Below, in pieces: positions 29,407 through 38,256 of a stretch of 64,000 nt of DNA (positions are counted from its first letter, which is position 1; each line of letters opens with the position of its first letter). The stretch comes from Halomontanus rarus (GTDB taxonomy: Archaea > Halobacteriota > Halobacteria > Halobacteriales > Natrialbaceae), in contig NZ_CP071598.1 in NCBI RefSeq assembly GCF_017357405.1, positions 744,001 through 808,000 of the forward strand, in the 5' to 3' direction. The notes beneath the pieces are model-generated. The model saw only the letters and a list, made by a program, of their open reading frames with translations, made no database searches and was not told where the DNA came from. The position numbers were made by a program, and so were the translations under genes.

Positions 29407-31022
29407 GCGTGAGCACGACCGTGACCGACGAGGCCGATCGCTCGCCGTCCGAACGCGTCGACGTCTGCGTCGTCGGTGCCGGCCCGGCCGGTGCGCTGGC
29501 GGCCTACTCGCTGGCCGAGCGGGGCCACGACGTCGTGATCCTCGAGGCGGGGCCGCGGTTCTCGTTCGAGGACCGCCTTCGGCGGATGGAGCGGTTCCTC
29601 CGGCCGGCTTACGACTGGCTCGACGTCTGGGAGATGGGCGGGGATCGAGACGCCTACGCCTCTACCGGGGAGCTTCACTACCCGCTGAACACGACTCGGA
29701 TCAAGGGAATCGGCGGGACGACCCTCCACTGGCTCGGTCTCGTTCCGCGATACCACGAGAAGGACTTCGAGATGGAATCGCGATACGGGATCGGGGAGGA
29801 CTGGCCGATCTCCTACGACGACCTCCGGCCCTACTACGCCGAGGTCGAACGGGAGATGGGTGTTGCGGGAGCCGAGGACAACCCGTTCGAACCGCCTCGA
29901 GAGTCGCCGTTCCCGATGGACGCGTTTCCGCCGAGTTACGCCGACTCGCTGTTCGGGGAGGCCTGCGAGGCCCTCGATATCGCGATGCACTCGACCCCAC
30001 AGGCGCGCAACAGCGAGACCTACGACGGACGCAGCCAGTGCGTCGGCTACGGGACGTGTGCTCCCGCTTGTCCGTCGGGGGCGAAGTACACGGCCGAGGT
30101 CCACGTCGCGAAAGCCGAGGCGGAGGGAGCGCGCGTGATCGACCGAGCGCCGGTCCAGCGCCTCGCACACGACGACAGCGGGGGGCGACTCGAGGCCGTG
30201 GAGTACGCCACGCCGGACGGGGAGACCCACCGGCAGGAAGCCCGGCAGGTCGTCTTGGCCTGCGGGGCGATCGAGACGCCGCGGCTGCTCTTGCTCTCGG
30301 AGTCCGATCGGTATCCCGACGGGCTCGCCAACTCCTCCGGAGCCGTCGGCCGCTACCTCATGGAACATCCCTTCGCCGGGACCGACGGACTCCTCCTGGA
30401 TGAGACGCGCCAGAACCACGTCGGGTTCATAACCAGCGAGTGCCACCAGTTCTACGATCACGAGGAATCGACGCCGGGGAGCCTCAAACTCGAGTTCATC
30501 AACAACGCGGAGCCCTCACCCGTCGAAATCGCGTTAGGCGACGGGTCGTGGGGCGACGATCTCGTCGGCGCGATTCGACGAGAATCCGGGAACAGCCTCC
30601 GAATCGGTGCCCTGGTCGAACAGTTGCCCCGCGAGGAGAATCGGGTCCAACTGGACACCTCGCGGACCGACGACCACGGCAATCCCGTCCCCGACGTCGT
30701 CTGGAGCGTCGGCGATCACGCCATCGAGACGATGCGGTACGCACAGCGGATACAACGTCGGATTCTCGACGAAATGGGTGCCCGCATCACGGGCCAGACC
30801 GATCCACACACGCCGGGGGCGGCCCGTCACCCGATGGGGACGACGCGGATGGGTTCGGACCCGGAGACGAGCGTCGTCGACGCCCGGCTTCGAACGCACG
30901 ACCTCGAGAACCTCACGATCGCCTCGAGCAGCGTGTTTCCGACCGGCGGGGCGATGAACCCGACGCTGACGATCGGCGCGCTGTCGCTGCTGGCTGCCGA
31001 GTACGTCGACGAGGATCTGTGA
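29403..31022 (+). CDS. GMC-family FAD dehydrogenase, large subunit (copy 2)
   Basis: 539 residues from a GTG at 29403 that overlaps the small-subunit stop. All motifs of copy 1 are present: GAGPAG, C-x5-C-x3-C (CVGYGTCAPAC) with PSGAKYTAEVHV, HPMGTTRMG and GGAMNPTLTIG. The first about 930 and last about 200 coding bases are almost the same as copy 1 at DNA level, but the central 150 residues (about 323-475), which form the substrate side in GMC enzymes, differ at many positions. This indicates a tandem duplication with divergence, or conversion of the ends. It probably oxidises a different sugar and shares the Tat small subunit. Confidence 0.9.
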   Translation: MSVSTTVTDEADRSPSERVDVCVVGAGPAGALAAYSLAERGHDVVILEAGPRFSFEDRLRRMERFLRPAYDWLDVWEMGGDRDAYASTGELHYPLNTTRIKGIGGTTLHWLGLVPRYHEKDFEMESRYGIGEDWPISYDDLRPYYAEVEREMGVAGAEDNPFEPPRESPFPMDAFPPSYADSLFGEACEALDIAMHSTPQARNSETYDGRSQCVGYGTCAPACPSGAKYTAEVHVAKAEAEGARVIDRAPVQRLAHDDSGGRLEAVEYATPDGETHRQEARQVVLACGAIETPRLLLLSESDRYPDGLANSSGAVGRYLMEHPFAGTDGLLLDETRQNHVGFITSECHQFYDHEESTPGSLKLEFINNAEPSPVEIALGDGSWGDDLVGAIRRESGNSLRIGALVEQLPREENRVQLDTSRTDDHGNPVPDVVWSVGDHAIETMRYAQRIQRRILDEMGARITGQTDPHTPGAARHPMGTTRMGSDPETSVVDARLRTHDLENLTIASSSVFPTGGAMNPTLTIGALSLLAAEYVDEDL

Positions 31023-31506
31023 GTCGTCGATCGTCACACTGCCACTCCGGATTCCGTCACGCCCGATAAATCCCGACAGCCACCGGACGTGCCACGTCGT
31101 TCGCTCGAATCGCCGCCTCGTCGTCCGATGGATCGGTACATCTGTCGGAGTATTTCGATCCGCGGCTCCTTCTATAAATATAGACCATCACGATCGTTAC
31201 AAAGGATTACAGCCTTAGGAGTGTTATCCGATGGTTGTCATTCCCACTCACTGTCCGACCGTCCATATCGGTTCTGTTCGACGGGTATGGATCGTAACTA
31301 TCCTCGTTTACTCTGGTGTCCATCGGTACTTACGGCCAGCACACTCGTCTCGAACTCGACGAGCGAAGACGTCTGGAAATCGGGTCGCTGCTCGACACAC
31401 TCGTCGACGCGTCGATTCGAGCTCGCTCGCCTCCGTCACCTCGTTCCGGCTCCGAGGGATCCCACTGACGGAACCATTATCCCTGTGGATTCTAAGGCTC
31501 TAGACG
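31023..31506. other. 484-base intergenic with an orphan TATA element
   Basis: No credible gene. TTCTATAAATATAG at 31171-31184 is a strong TATA-type element, but no convincing start codon follows within 40 bases. It could drive a small RNA or a long-leader transcript of the GH127 gene at 31507. The last 60 bases before the ATG contain only a weak CATTATCCC element. Confidence 0.4.
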
Positions 31507-33432
31507 ATGACTAACACCCAGCATGCGAAGTCGCTGGCAGTCACCGACGTGACGATCGACGACGACTTCTGGAACCCCCGACTCGAGAACAACCGCGACG
31601 TAACGATCGAGTACCAGTACGATCAGCTCGAAGAGAGCGACTGTCTCGAGAACTTTCGACGGGCCGCCGAGGGTGCCGACGGCGGGTTCGAGGGGATGTG
31701 GTTCGCCGACTCGGACGCCTACAAATGGCTCGAGGCGGCCAGCTACGTTCTCGCGACTCACGATGACTCCGACCTCCGTCGGCGAGTCGACGAGGTGATC
31801 GATCTCGTCGCCGCCGCGCAGGAAGCCGACGGCTACCTGAACACGTACTTCACGCTCGAGGAGCCGGGGAAGAAGTGGACGAATCTCAACATGATGCACG
31901 AGCTGTACTGTGCGGGCCACCTGATCGAGGCGGCCGTCGCCCACCACCGGGCGACCGGCGAGTCGTCGCTGCTCGAGGTCGCAACGCGGCTGGCCGACCA
32001 CGTCGACTCCGTCTTCGGCAGCGAGATCGACGGCGTTCCGGGCCACGAGGAGATCGAACTCGCGCTCGTGAAGCTGGCTCGAGTCACGGACGAGCAGCGA
32101 TATCTCGACCTCGCCCGCTACTTCGTCGAGCTCCGGGGCCGCGACGACCGCCTCGAGTGGGAGTTCGAGCACGTCGAGGAGATCGCCGGCTACGACCCCG
32201 AGGACGGTGGCATCGCCGAGGGCGCTCGCGACGTCTTCTACGAGGACGGCGAGTACGACGGCAGTTACGCGCAGGCGCACGCGCCGTTTTTCGAACAGGA
32301 GGCCGTCGAGGGTCACTCGGTCCGGGCGATGTACTACTACGCGGGGGTCGCGGACCTCGCCGCCGAAACCGGTGACGAGGAGCTGATCGACCACCTCGAG
32401 TCCCTCTGGGAGAACATGACCGAGAAACGGATGTACGTCACCGGGGGGATCGGCTCGAGCGAGTACGGGGAGCGGTTCACCGAGGATTACGACCTGCCCA
32501 ACGACACCGCCTACGCCGAGACCTGCGCGGCGATCGGGAGCGTCTTCTGGAGCCAGCGGCTGTTCGAACTCACGGGGAAAGCCCGGTACGCGGACCTGAT
32601 CGAGCGGACGCTGTACAACGGCTTTCTCGCCGGCGTCTCCCTCGACGGGACCGAGTTCTTCTACGACAACCGCCTCGAGAGCGCCGGCGACCACCACCGC
32701 CAGGGCTGGTTCCACTGCGCGTGCTGCCCGCCGAACGTCGCCCGGTTGCTCGCCTCTCTCGAGCGCTACATTTACGCGACGGGTGACCGGAAACTGTACG
32801 TCAACCAGTACGTGGGAAGCGAGGGGACGGTGACGATCGACGGCACCGCGGTCGACGTCACACAGACGACCGACTACCCGTGGGAGGAGGACGTTCGGAT
32901 CGACGTGCGCCCGGCGGAGCCGACGGAGTTCACCGTCTCGGTCCGCGTCCCCGACTGGTGTGACCAGGCGTCGATCAGCGTGAACGGAGAGCCCGTATCC
33001 GTTCCCGACGACGGCTACGTCGAGATCGACCGCGAGTGGGACGACGACCGGATCGACGCGACGTTCGAACAGCGCGTGGTCCCCGTGCGAAGCCACCCCG
33101 CCGTCGAGGACAATCGCGGCCGCGTCGCGCTCACGCGCGGCCCGCTCGTGTACTGTCTCGAGGGGGTCGACAACGAGCGACCGCTGGGTCAGTATCGGGT
33201 CGACCCCGAGACGACGTTCGAGGCGAGTTTTCGAGCGGACGTCCTCGAGGGTGCCGTCACCGTCGACGGCGAGGCGACGGTTCCCGACCTCGAGGACTGG
33301 GACGGGGCTGGGACCCTCTATCGCCCCGACGAGGCGGTCTCGAGTTGCGCGACGACGGTCACGGCCGTCCCCTACTACCTCTGGGACAACCGGGAACCCG
33401 GTGAACTGCTCGTCTGGATACGAGCGGCGTGA
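31507..33432 (+). CDS. beta-L-arabinofuranosidase, GH127 (DUF1680)
   Basis: 641 residues: an N-terminal (alpha/alpha)6 barrel (to about 420) and C-terminal beta-sandwich domains. Cysteine and glutamate residues of the zinc-binding active site of GH127 are in place: YAETCAAIG (about 337-345) and FHCACCPPNVAR (about 403-414), where the paired cysteines include the nucleophile. The enzyme removes beta-L-arabinofuranose, found on plant extensins and some pectins. No signal peptide, so it acts inside. It complements the two alpha-specific GH51 enzymes and closes the carbohydrate island. Confidence 0.9.
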   Translation: MTNTQHAKSLAVTDVTIDDDFWNPRLENNRDVTIEYQYDQLEESDCLENFRRAAEGADGGFEGMWFADSDAYKWLEAASYVLATHDDSDLRRRVDEVIDLVAAAQEADGYLNTYFTLEEPGKKWTNLNMMHELYCAGHLIEAAVAHHRATGESSLLEVATRLADHVDSVFGSEIDGVPGHEEIELALVKLARVTDEQRYLDLARYFVELRGRDDRLEWEFEHVEEIAGYDPEDGGIAEGARDVFYEDGEYDGSYAQAHAPFFEQEAVEGHSVRAMYYYAGVADLAAETGDEELIDHLESLWENMTEKRMYVTGGIGSSEYGERFTEDYDLPNDTAYAETCAAIGSVFWSQRLFELTGKARYADLIERTLYNGFLAGVSLDGTEFFYDNRLESAGDHHRQGWFHCACCPPNVARLLASLERYIYATGDRKLYVNQYVGSEGTVTIDGTAVDVTQTTDYPWEEDVRIDVRPAEPTEFTVSVRVPDWCDQASISVNGEPVSVPDDGYVEIDREWDDDRIDATFEQRVVPVRSHPAVEDNRGRVALTRGPLVYCLEGVDNERPLGQYRVDPETTFEASFRADVLEGAVTVDGEATVPDLEDWDGAGTLYRPDEAVSSCATTVTAVPYYLWDNREPGELLVWIRAA

Positions 33433-34133
33433 TCGGGCGGGCTCATCGGCAGTCGCGTCGTCGTGGCCGTTCTGCTCAATTCACGTATAGATGATAATTA
33501 GAGAATGGTACCTGATACGGGATACGTTATTCGCCGTCGTACTCGAGTCCGTTCGCTGCCCCGTCCGCCGCTTCGGTCGAATACCGTCGTCGTGCTCTCT
33601 CGCCGGTCGGACCGTACTCTTTCGTGCCGATTTTCCCGCCAAATTTCGCCGCTCAACTCGGAACGGTGTCGCGACGGTAATCGAACCATACAGCCGTTTC
33701 TCGGGTGGATCTCGCGATCGACCGTCGGACCGGGTGAGCGCCACGAATTCGCCTACATGTCGGGCTCACAGGATACTCTCTTGGATTGTATTTCTGCCGT
33801 ACGGAGTCGAGCGCAGTGGTGGGATGGCTCTCGTCGTTCGAGACGACTGGGCGATCGGATCCGGTCTCCAGTCACGAAAGCTGAGCGTACCGTTCGTACG
33901 CTGCGATGAACGATGTGGGCGTCCGTGCAACGGGCGACAGAGAATGACTTCGCCCCTCGAGACCGAACACGGTCGTTCGCAGCGTCAGTTGTCTCCGTCG
34001 GAACCGTTCGGAACGATCGGTATCGGTCGGGATGCATCCGTATCGGGTCGCTTCGAGTTCCGAACGCGGGGTGCGTGTGGGTGTGAGTGTGGGTGTGAGC
34101 GTGAGCGCGACTGTGAGAACGGGGGTGAGTCCC
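33433..34133. other. 701-base intergenic
   Basis: No frame shows haloarchaeal coding character. Near the right end lies a GTGTGAGTGTGGGTGTGAGCGTGAG simple repeat (about 34078-34103), just before the small membrane-protein gene. Nothing else recognised. Confidence 0.4.
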
Positions 34134-34355
34134 GTGAATGAGAAAGGACGATCTGATACCGGCGTCGACGCCGAACTGGCGCTGTTGCTCAGCGCACTCT
34201 CCCTGGGCGTGGTCCTCTTTCTCGTCTTCCCGGACGCAGCGCCGATGGCGTCGGTGCCGACGGCGAACCTGTATCTGGCCCTTCCGTTCGTCCTCGTCGG
34301 AATCTTCTGCTTCCAGTTCGGACTCGAGGGGTTGCTGTCCGACGGCGAGCAGTGA
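34134..34355 (+). CDS. small two-helix membrane protein, unknown function
   Basis: 73 residues from a GTG at 34134. Polar N-terminus (NEKGRSDTGVDAE), then two hydrophobic helices (about 17-33, LALLLSALSLGVVLFLV, and 47-64, LYLALPFVLVGIFCFQF), and a short acidic tail. The upstream part of the frame is a translated GTGAG repeat and is excluded. Similar two-helix proteins are widespread and uncharacterised in haloarchaea. It precedes the SDR gene by 135 bases. Confidence 0.55.
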   Translation: MNEKGRSDTGVDAELALLLSALSLGVVLFLVFPDAAPMASVPTANLYLALPFVLVGIFCFQFGLEGLLSDGEQ

Positions 34356-34490
34356 GTGTCGGCACTTCGTACTCGGCTTGCAGCCGGATCGACACGGTTC
34401 GGAACGGCGCTTCCGATCGACGACAGTTCAGTTCTCGTTGCAGTGAGCGAACAAATAACACACTGTCTCCCGTATCGCAGACCGAGTGCT

Positions 34491-35258
34491 ATGACACAGT
34501 TTAGTGGACGCGCCGTCGCCGTCACGGGCGGCGGATCGGGAATCGGACGACGGACCGGCCTCGAGTTCGCGAACCGCGGCGTTAACGTGGTCGTCGCGGA
34601 CGTCGACCGCGAGGGCGGCGAAGAGACTGTCGATCTGATCGAGGACGAAAGCGACGCCGAGGCGACGTTCGTCGAGGTCGACGTCACCGAGTCGGACCGG
34701 GTCGAAGAGATGGTCTCAGTCGCCGTCGAGGAGTACGGCAGTCTGGACTACGCCGTCAACAACGCCGGAATCGGCGGACAACAGGAGCTGACCGCTGACC
34801 TGCCCGAGGAGAACTGGCAGCGCGTGATCGACATCAATCTGACCGGCGTCTGGCAGTGTCTCCGCCACGAGATCCGACAGATGAACGATCAGGACGACGG
34901 CGGCGCGATCGTCAACATGGCGTCGATCCTCGGCAAGGTCGGCTTCGAGACCGCTTCGGCCTACACGGCGGCGAAACACGGTGTGCTGGGACTGACGAAG
35001 ACCGCCGCCCTCGAGTACGGCACCGAGGGTGTCCGGATCAACGCGGTCTGTCCCGGCTTCATCGAGACGCCGATGCTCGAGGAGGCAGGAATGTTGTCCG
35101 ACGAGACCGTTCGCGAGGAGATCGAGCGACGCCACGGCCTCGAGCGACTCGGGACGCCGGCGGAGGTCGCCGACGCGGTGGTGTGGCTGTGTTCCGACGA
35201 CGCAACGTTCACGTCCGGCGAGGCGCTGGCGATCGACGGCGGGTATCTCGCGAGGTAG
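34491..35258 (+). CDS. short-chain dehydrogenase/reductase (SDR)
   Basis: 255 residues, classical SDR length. Cofactor motif TGGGSGIGRR (about 10-19) with an Asp at the end of strand 2 (VVVADVDREG), which favours NAD(H); NNAGIGG at about 85; and the catalytic Ser (NMASILGKVG), Tyr and Lys (SAYTAAKHG). C-terminal TSGEALAIDGGYLAR is typical of the 3-oxoacyl-ACP reductase/glucose dehydrogenase subgroup. The natural substrate cannot be told. Start ATG 34491 places the cofactor loop correctly. It is convergent with the P450 gene, 41 bases away. Confidence 0.93.
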   Translation: MTQFSGRAVAVTGGGSGIGRRTGLEFANRGVNVVVADVDREGGEETVDLIEDESDAEATFVEVDVTESDRVEEMVSVAVEEYGSLDYAVNNAGIGGQQELTADLPEENWQRVIDINLTGVWQCLRHEIRQMNDQDDGGAIVNMASILGKVGFETASAYTAAKHGVLGLTKTAALEYGTEGVRINAVCPGFIETPMLEEAGMLSDETVREEIERRHGLERLGTPAEVADAVVWLCSDDATFTSGEALAIDGGYLAR

Positions 35259-35299
35259 CGGTACGTTCGCGGTCGCTTCGACGTCGACGACCGGAACCG

Positions 35300-36646
35300 C
35301 TACCGTCGACGGACGGTCATCGGAATCTCGCTTTTCGGACGGGCGGTGATCGTCGCCATCAGATCCAGCTCCGTGCCGGGCTCGAGTTCGAGGTGGTACC
35401 GCTGGTAGATCGTCGCGAGCAAGAGCCGGGCCTCGAGCATCGCGAAGCGATCGCCGATGCACCGGCGCGGACCCGCGGCGAACGGGAAGTACGCCAGTTT
35501 CGGCAGCGACGCCTCGAGGTCGTCGGTCCAGCGTTCCGGGCGGAAGGCCAGCGGGTCGTCGTACCACCGCGGATCGCGGTGGACGACCCACTGGTGCATC
35601 CGAACCGTCGCGCCGGCTGGAATCCGGTAACCGCCGACGATGTCCGGCTTCACGGGTTCGCGGACGATGCCGGGAACCGGCGGGTACAGTCGCATCGACT
35701 CCTTGACGACCTGCTCGGTGTAGGTGAGCTCCGACAGATCCTCCATCGTCGGCGAGTCGCCCCCCAGAACCTCGTCCAGCTCTGCGACGAGTCGCTCCTC
35801 GACGTCGGGATACTGCGCGAGGAGGTACGCCGTGAGCGTCAGCGACAGCGCCGTCGTCTCGTGGCCGGCAAGCAACAGCGTCACGACCTCGTCGCGGATC
35901 TGCTCGGTCGACATCGAGTTTCCGTTCTCGTCGGTCACCTCGAGCAGCCGCGAGATGACGTCGTGTTCCGTCGGGTTCGTCCGTCGCTCCTCGATCATCC
36001 GGTAGACGACCTCGTCGAGGGACTCTCGCGCGTTCGCTATTCGTCGCCGCGATGGCGTCGGGATACTCGGCGGCAACACGAAGTTCGAGAGCCGTTCGGT
36101 GGATTCCATGAAGGTCTCGAGTGACGCGCCAACCGTGTTGATCTGGTCGTCGATGTCGACGCCGAAGAGCGCGCGGGCGACGATCTGGAGGGTCACTCCC
36201 ATCATGTCGTCGTGGATCGAGCGCGTCTCGCCGTCGTTCCACTTCTCGAGCATCTCCTCGGTGAAGTCGGTCATCATCGTCGCGTAGTTCCGGATGCGCT
36301 CGGGGTGAAACGCCGGCTGGATCAGGTGCCTATTGCGGCGCCAGACCGCGCCTTCGCTGTTGAGGATGCCGTTTCCGGTCATGGGTCCGAGGACGTGCTG
36401 GAAGTTCTCGCCTTTGATGTAGTTCTCGTTGTGCTGGACGAGGACGTGTTCGATCTGGTCGGGATGGTTGAGTTGGTAGATCATCCCGTCGGGGTTCTCC
36501 CAGGTGACGACGTCGCCGTACTCTCGAGCCATCCGCGTCATGAAGCCGTAGGGATCGCGCAGAAACGTGAGTTGGGTCCCGACGAACGGCAATCCGTCGG
36601 GTCCGGGCGGCGTCTCCTTCGTGACCGCGGGGATGTCCTCGCTCAT
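35300..36646 (-). CDS. cytochrome P450
   Basis: A 448-residue soluble P450. Diagnostic parts in order: I-helix AGHETT (about 252-257), K-helix ExxR in VKESMRLYPP, and heme ligand Cys396 in FPFAAGPRRCIGDRF. There is no membrane anchor. The sequence resembles the CYP102/CYP4-like clan often seen in haloarchaea, and the role (fatty acid, terpene or xenobiotic hydroxylation) is unknown. No ferredoxin or reductase gene is adjacent, so electron partners lie elsewhere. A TATA-like GTTATAGAAC lies about 37 bases upstream. Confidence 0.94.
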   Translation of the reverse strand: MSEDIPAVTKETPPGPDGLPFVGTQLTFLRDPYGFMTRMAREYGDVVTWENPDGMIYQLNHPDQIEHVLVQHNENYIKGENFQHVLGPMTGNGILNSEGAVWRRNRHLIQPAFHPERIRNYATMMTDFTEEMLEKWNDGETRSIHDDMMGVTLQIVARALFGVDIDDQINTVGASLETFMESTERLSNFVLPPSIPTPSRRRIANARESLDEVVYRMIEERRTNPTEHDVISRLLEVTDENGNSMSTEQIRDEVVTLLLAGHETTALSLTLTAYLLAQYPDVEERLVAELDEVLGGDSPTMEDLSELTYTEQVVKESMRLYPPVPGIVREPVKPDIVGGYRIPAGATVRMHQWVVHRDPRWYDDPLAFRPERWTDDLEASLPKLAYFPFAAGPRRCIGDRFAMLEARLLLATIYQRYHLELEPGTELDLMATITARPKSEIPMTVRRR

Positions 36647-36734
36647 GGTGTTCGTGTTCGACCGAACGGGTGCCAGCGTTCTATAACTTTGAGGACTTCC
36701 GTCGTCCGGACTGACCGACGACTCGAGCGCCCGT

Positions 36735-38114
36735 TCACAGCGAGTCAGCGTTCAGCACGTCCGAAACGTCGAAAAGCGAGACGTCCTCGCGTGTGTCCGC
36801 CTGTCGCTCGAGGTCGTCGGTGTACCCGGATCGACTGAACAGCACGTACTGCGTCGTTCCGTCCGCGGGCTCGTCCGACCATCTCACGTGTTCGGCGGTC
36901 CGCTCGAGATTCGAGAGGACGCCTTCGCTCACCGGCGTCGAGGTGAACTTACACTCCCCGGCGACCAGCCCGGCGTCCGTCAATCCCAGGACGTCCAGTT
37001 CGTGTTCTTTGAACCACCACTGGCCGACGTTGCGAAATCGACGGTCGACGAGCCCCGGCAGCGCCTGCTGGCAGAGTCGTTCGAAGAGCGGGCTAACGTA
37101 ATCCGCGAGTTCGGGAGCGACGAGTTCGTCGTACGCGTCGTCGTCCAGCAGTCGGAGCTGGTCCTGATTTCCGTACACGAAGCGAAACCAGAACCGGAAC
37201 AGCGGCGCTGCGATCCGGTATCGGCCGCGCTTCGACGCCGTCGGCGATTCCGTCACGGGAATGTGTCGCTCGACGAGCCGAAGCCGGCGGAGCTTCTGCA
37301 GGTACGTGCTGAGCGACTGCGATTCGACGCCGGCCATCCCCGCGATTTCGTTCGGGGTCCGTCGGCCGCAGGCCATCGCACGGAGAATGCTGAAGTAGGT
37401 GTTCGGCTGTCGAAGCTCCGTTCGAAGCAAGAACTCCGGCTCCGAGTACAGCAGCCCTCGTTCGGAGAGAATCGATTCCCACACGTTCTCTCCGACCGAT
37501 CGACCAGGATCGATCGTCTGGAGGTAATACGGCGTGCCGCCGTAGATCGCCCACGTCTCGACCGCCGTTTCGTCGTCGTAGTTCGGGACGAACGCTCGCA
37601 CGGTCCCGGCCGACAGCGGACCCAGATCGATCGTCGCCGTTCGACGGCCGTACAGCGGGCTTCCACCCGAGAGGACTTTCTCCTCCATCACGCTGATCGA
37701 CGAGCCGATCAGTACGAGCGTCATTCCCGTCTCCTTCAGTTTCGTATCCCAGACGCGCTGAATTCGGGACGGGATCGACTCGTCCTCCTCGACGAGGAAC
37801 GGAAATTCGTCGACGATAACGATCGCGTTTCGCTCGCCGAGTTCCTCGAGGAGCGCTTCCCAGTCCTGGCGCACGTTCCGAAGCTCGGGGAACGCGGCGG
37901 TGACCGTCTCGACGAACTGCTCGAGTTGGTTCTGGGCCGTCGACTCGATCGCCTGGTAGTAGACCGCATCGTCGCGATCGGCGATCGTCTGCCGGGCGAG
38001 TTCGCTCTTCCCGAGCCGTCGTCGTCCGTAGAGAACGACGAATTCGGCCCGATCCGACTCGTAACACGCCGTGAGCTGCTCGAGTTCTCGCTCCCGATCG
38101 ACGAACTCGTCCAT
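36735..38114 (-). CDS. archaeal AAA ATPase with DUF234 nuclease-like domain
   Basis: 459 residues from the ATG at 38114 (a GTG eight codons earlier is less likely). It opens MDEFVDRERELEQL, typical of the archaeal ATPase family; the P-loop is YGRRRLGKSEL (about 29-39), Walker B is IVIVDEFPFL, and the arginine-sensor region GSSISVME follows. A winged-helix segment (about 265-320) leads to a C-terminal DUF234 domain (about 350-455) with the nuclease-like E-x-D ... GECK motif (EHELDVLGLTD, GECKFT). The role is not known; such genes are lineage-specific and often associated with mobile DNA. A striking palindrome (38157-38185) sits upstream. Confidence 0.88.
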   Translation of the reverse strand: MDEFVDRERELEQLTACYESDRAEFVVLYGRRRLGKSELARQTIADRDDAVYYQAIESTAQNQLEQFVETVTAAFPELRNVRQDWEALLEELGERNAIVIVDEFPFLVEEDESIPSRIQRVWDTKLKETGMTLVLIGSSISVMEEKVLSGGSPLYGRRTATIDLGPLSAGTVRAFVPNYDDETAVETWAIYGGTPYYLQTIDPGRSVGENVWESILSERGLLYSEPEFLLRTELRQPNTYFSILRAMACGRRTPNEIAGMAGVESQSLSTYLQKLRRLRLVERHIPVTESPTASKRGRYRIAAPLFRFWFRFVYGNQDQLRLLDDDAYDELVAPELADYVSPLFERLCQQALPGLVDRRFRNVGQWWFKEHELDVLGLTDAGLVAGECKFTSTPVSEGVLSNLERTAEHVRWSDEPADGTTQYVLFSRSGYTDDLERQADTREDVSLFDVSDVLNADSL

Positions 38115-38156
38115 AGGAATCGTCGTCGCGGCTCGCACAAGATCGTTTCGATTGTG

Positions 38157-38185
38157 GAAATCACGATTTCGGAAATCGTGATTTC
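38157..38185. promoter_or_regulatory. 29-base near-perfect palindrome upstream of the ATPase gene
   Basis: GAAATCACGATTTC - G - GAAATCGTGATTTC: 14-base arms around one base, 43 bases upstream of the ATPase ATG. The half-site itself contains ATCACGAT-like symmetry. Position and symmetry fit an operator for autoregulation or a site recognised by the DUF234 protein. No T-run follows, so termination of the upstream gene is less likely. Confidence 0.5.
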
Positions 38186-38256
38186 TTCCCCAGTTCGTCG
38201 TGGAACGCTGTCGATGTGCCGATCGCTCGAGGATCCGGCGAAGAACCGGGGCGGGC

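Noticed and set aside
33481..33744. Minus-strand 87-codon frame after GH127
   Set aside because: Basic, Arg/Thr/Ser-rich, no motif and no promoter; probably non-coding.
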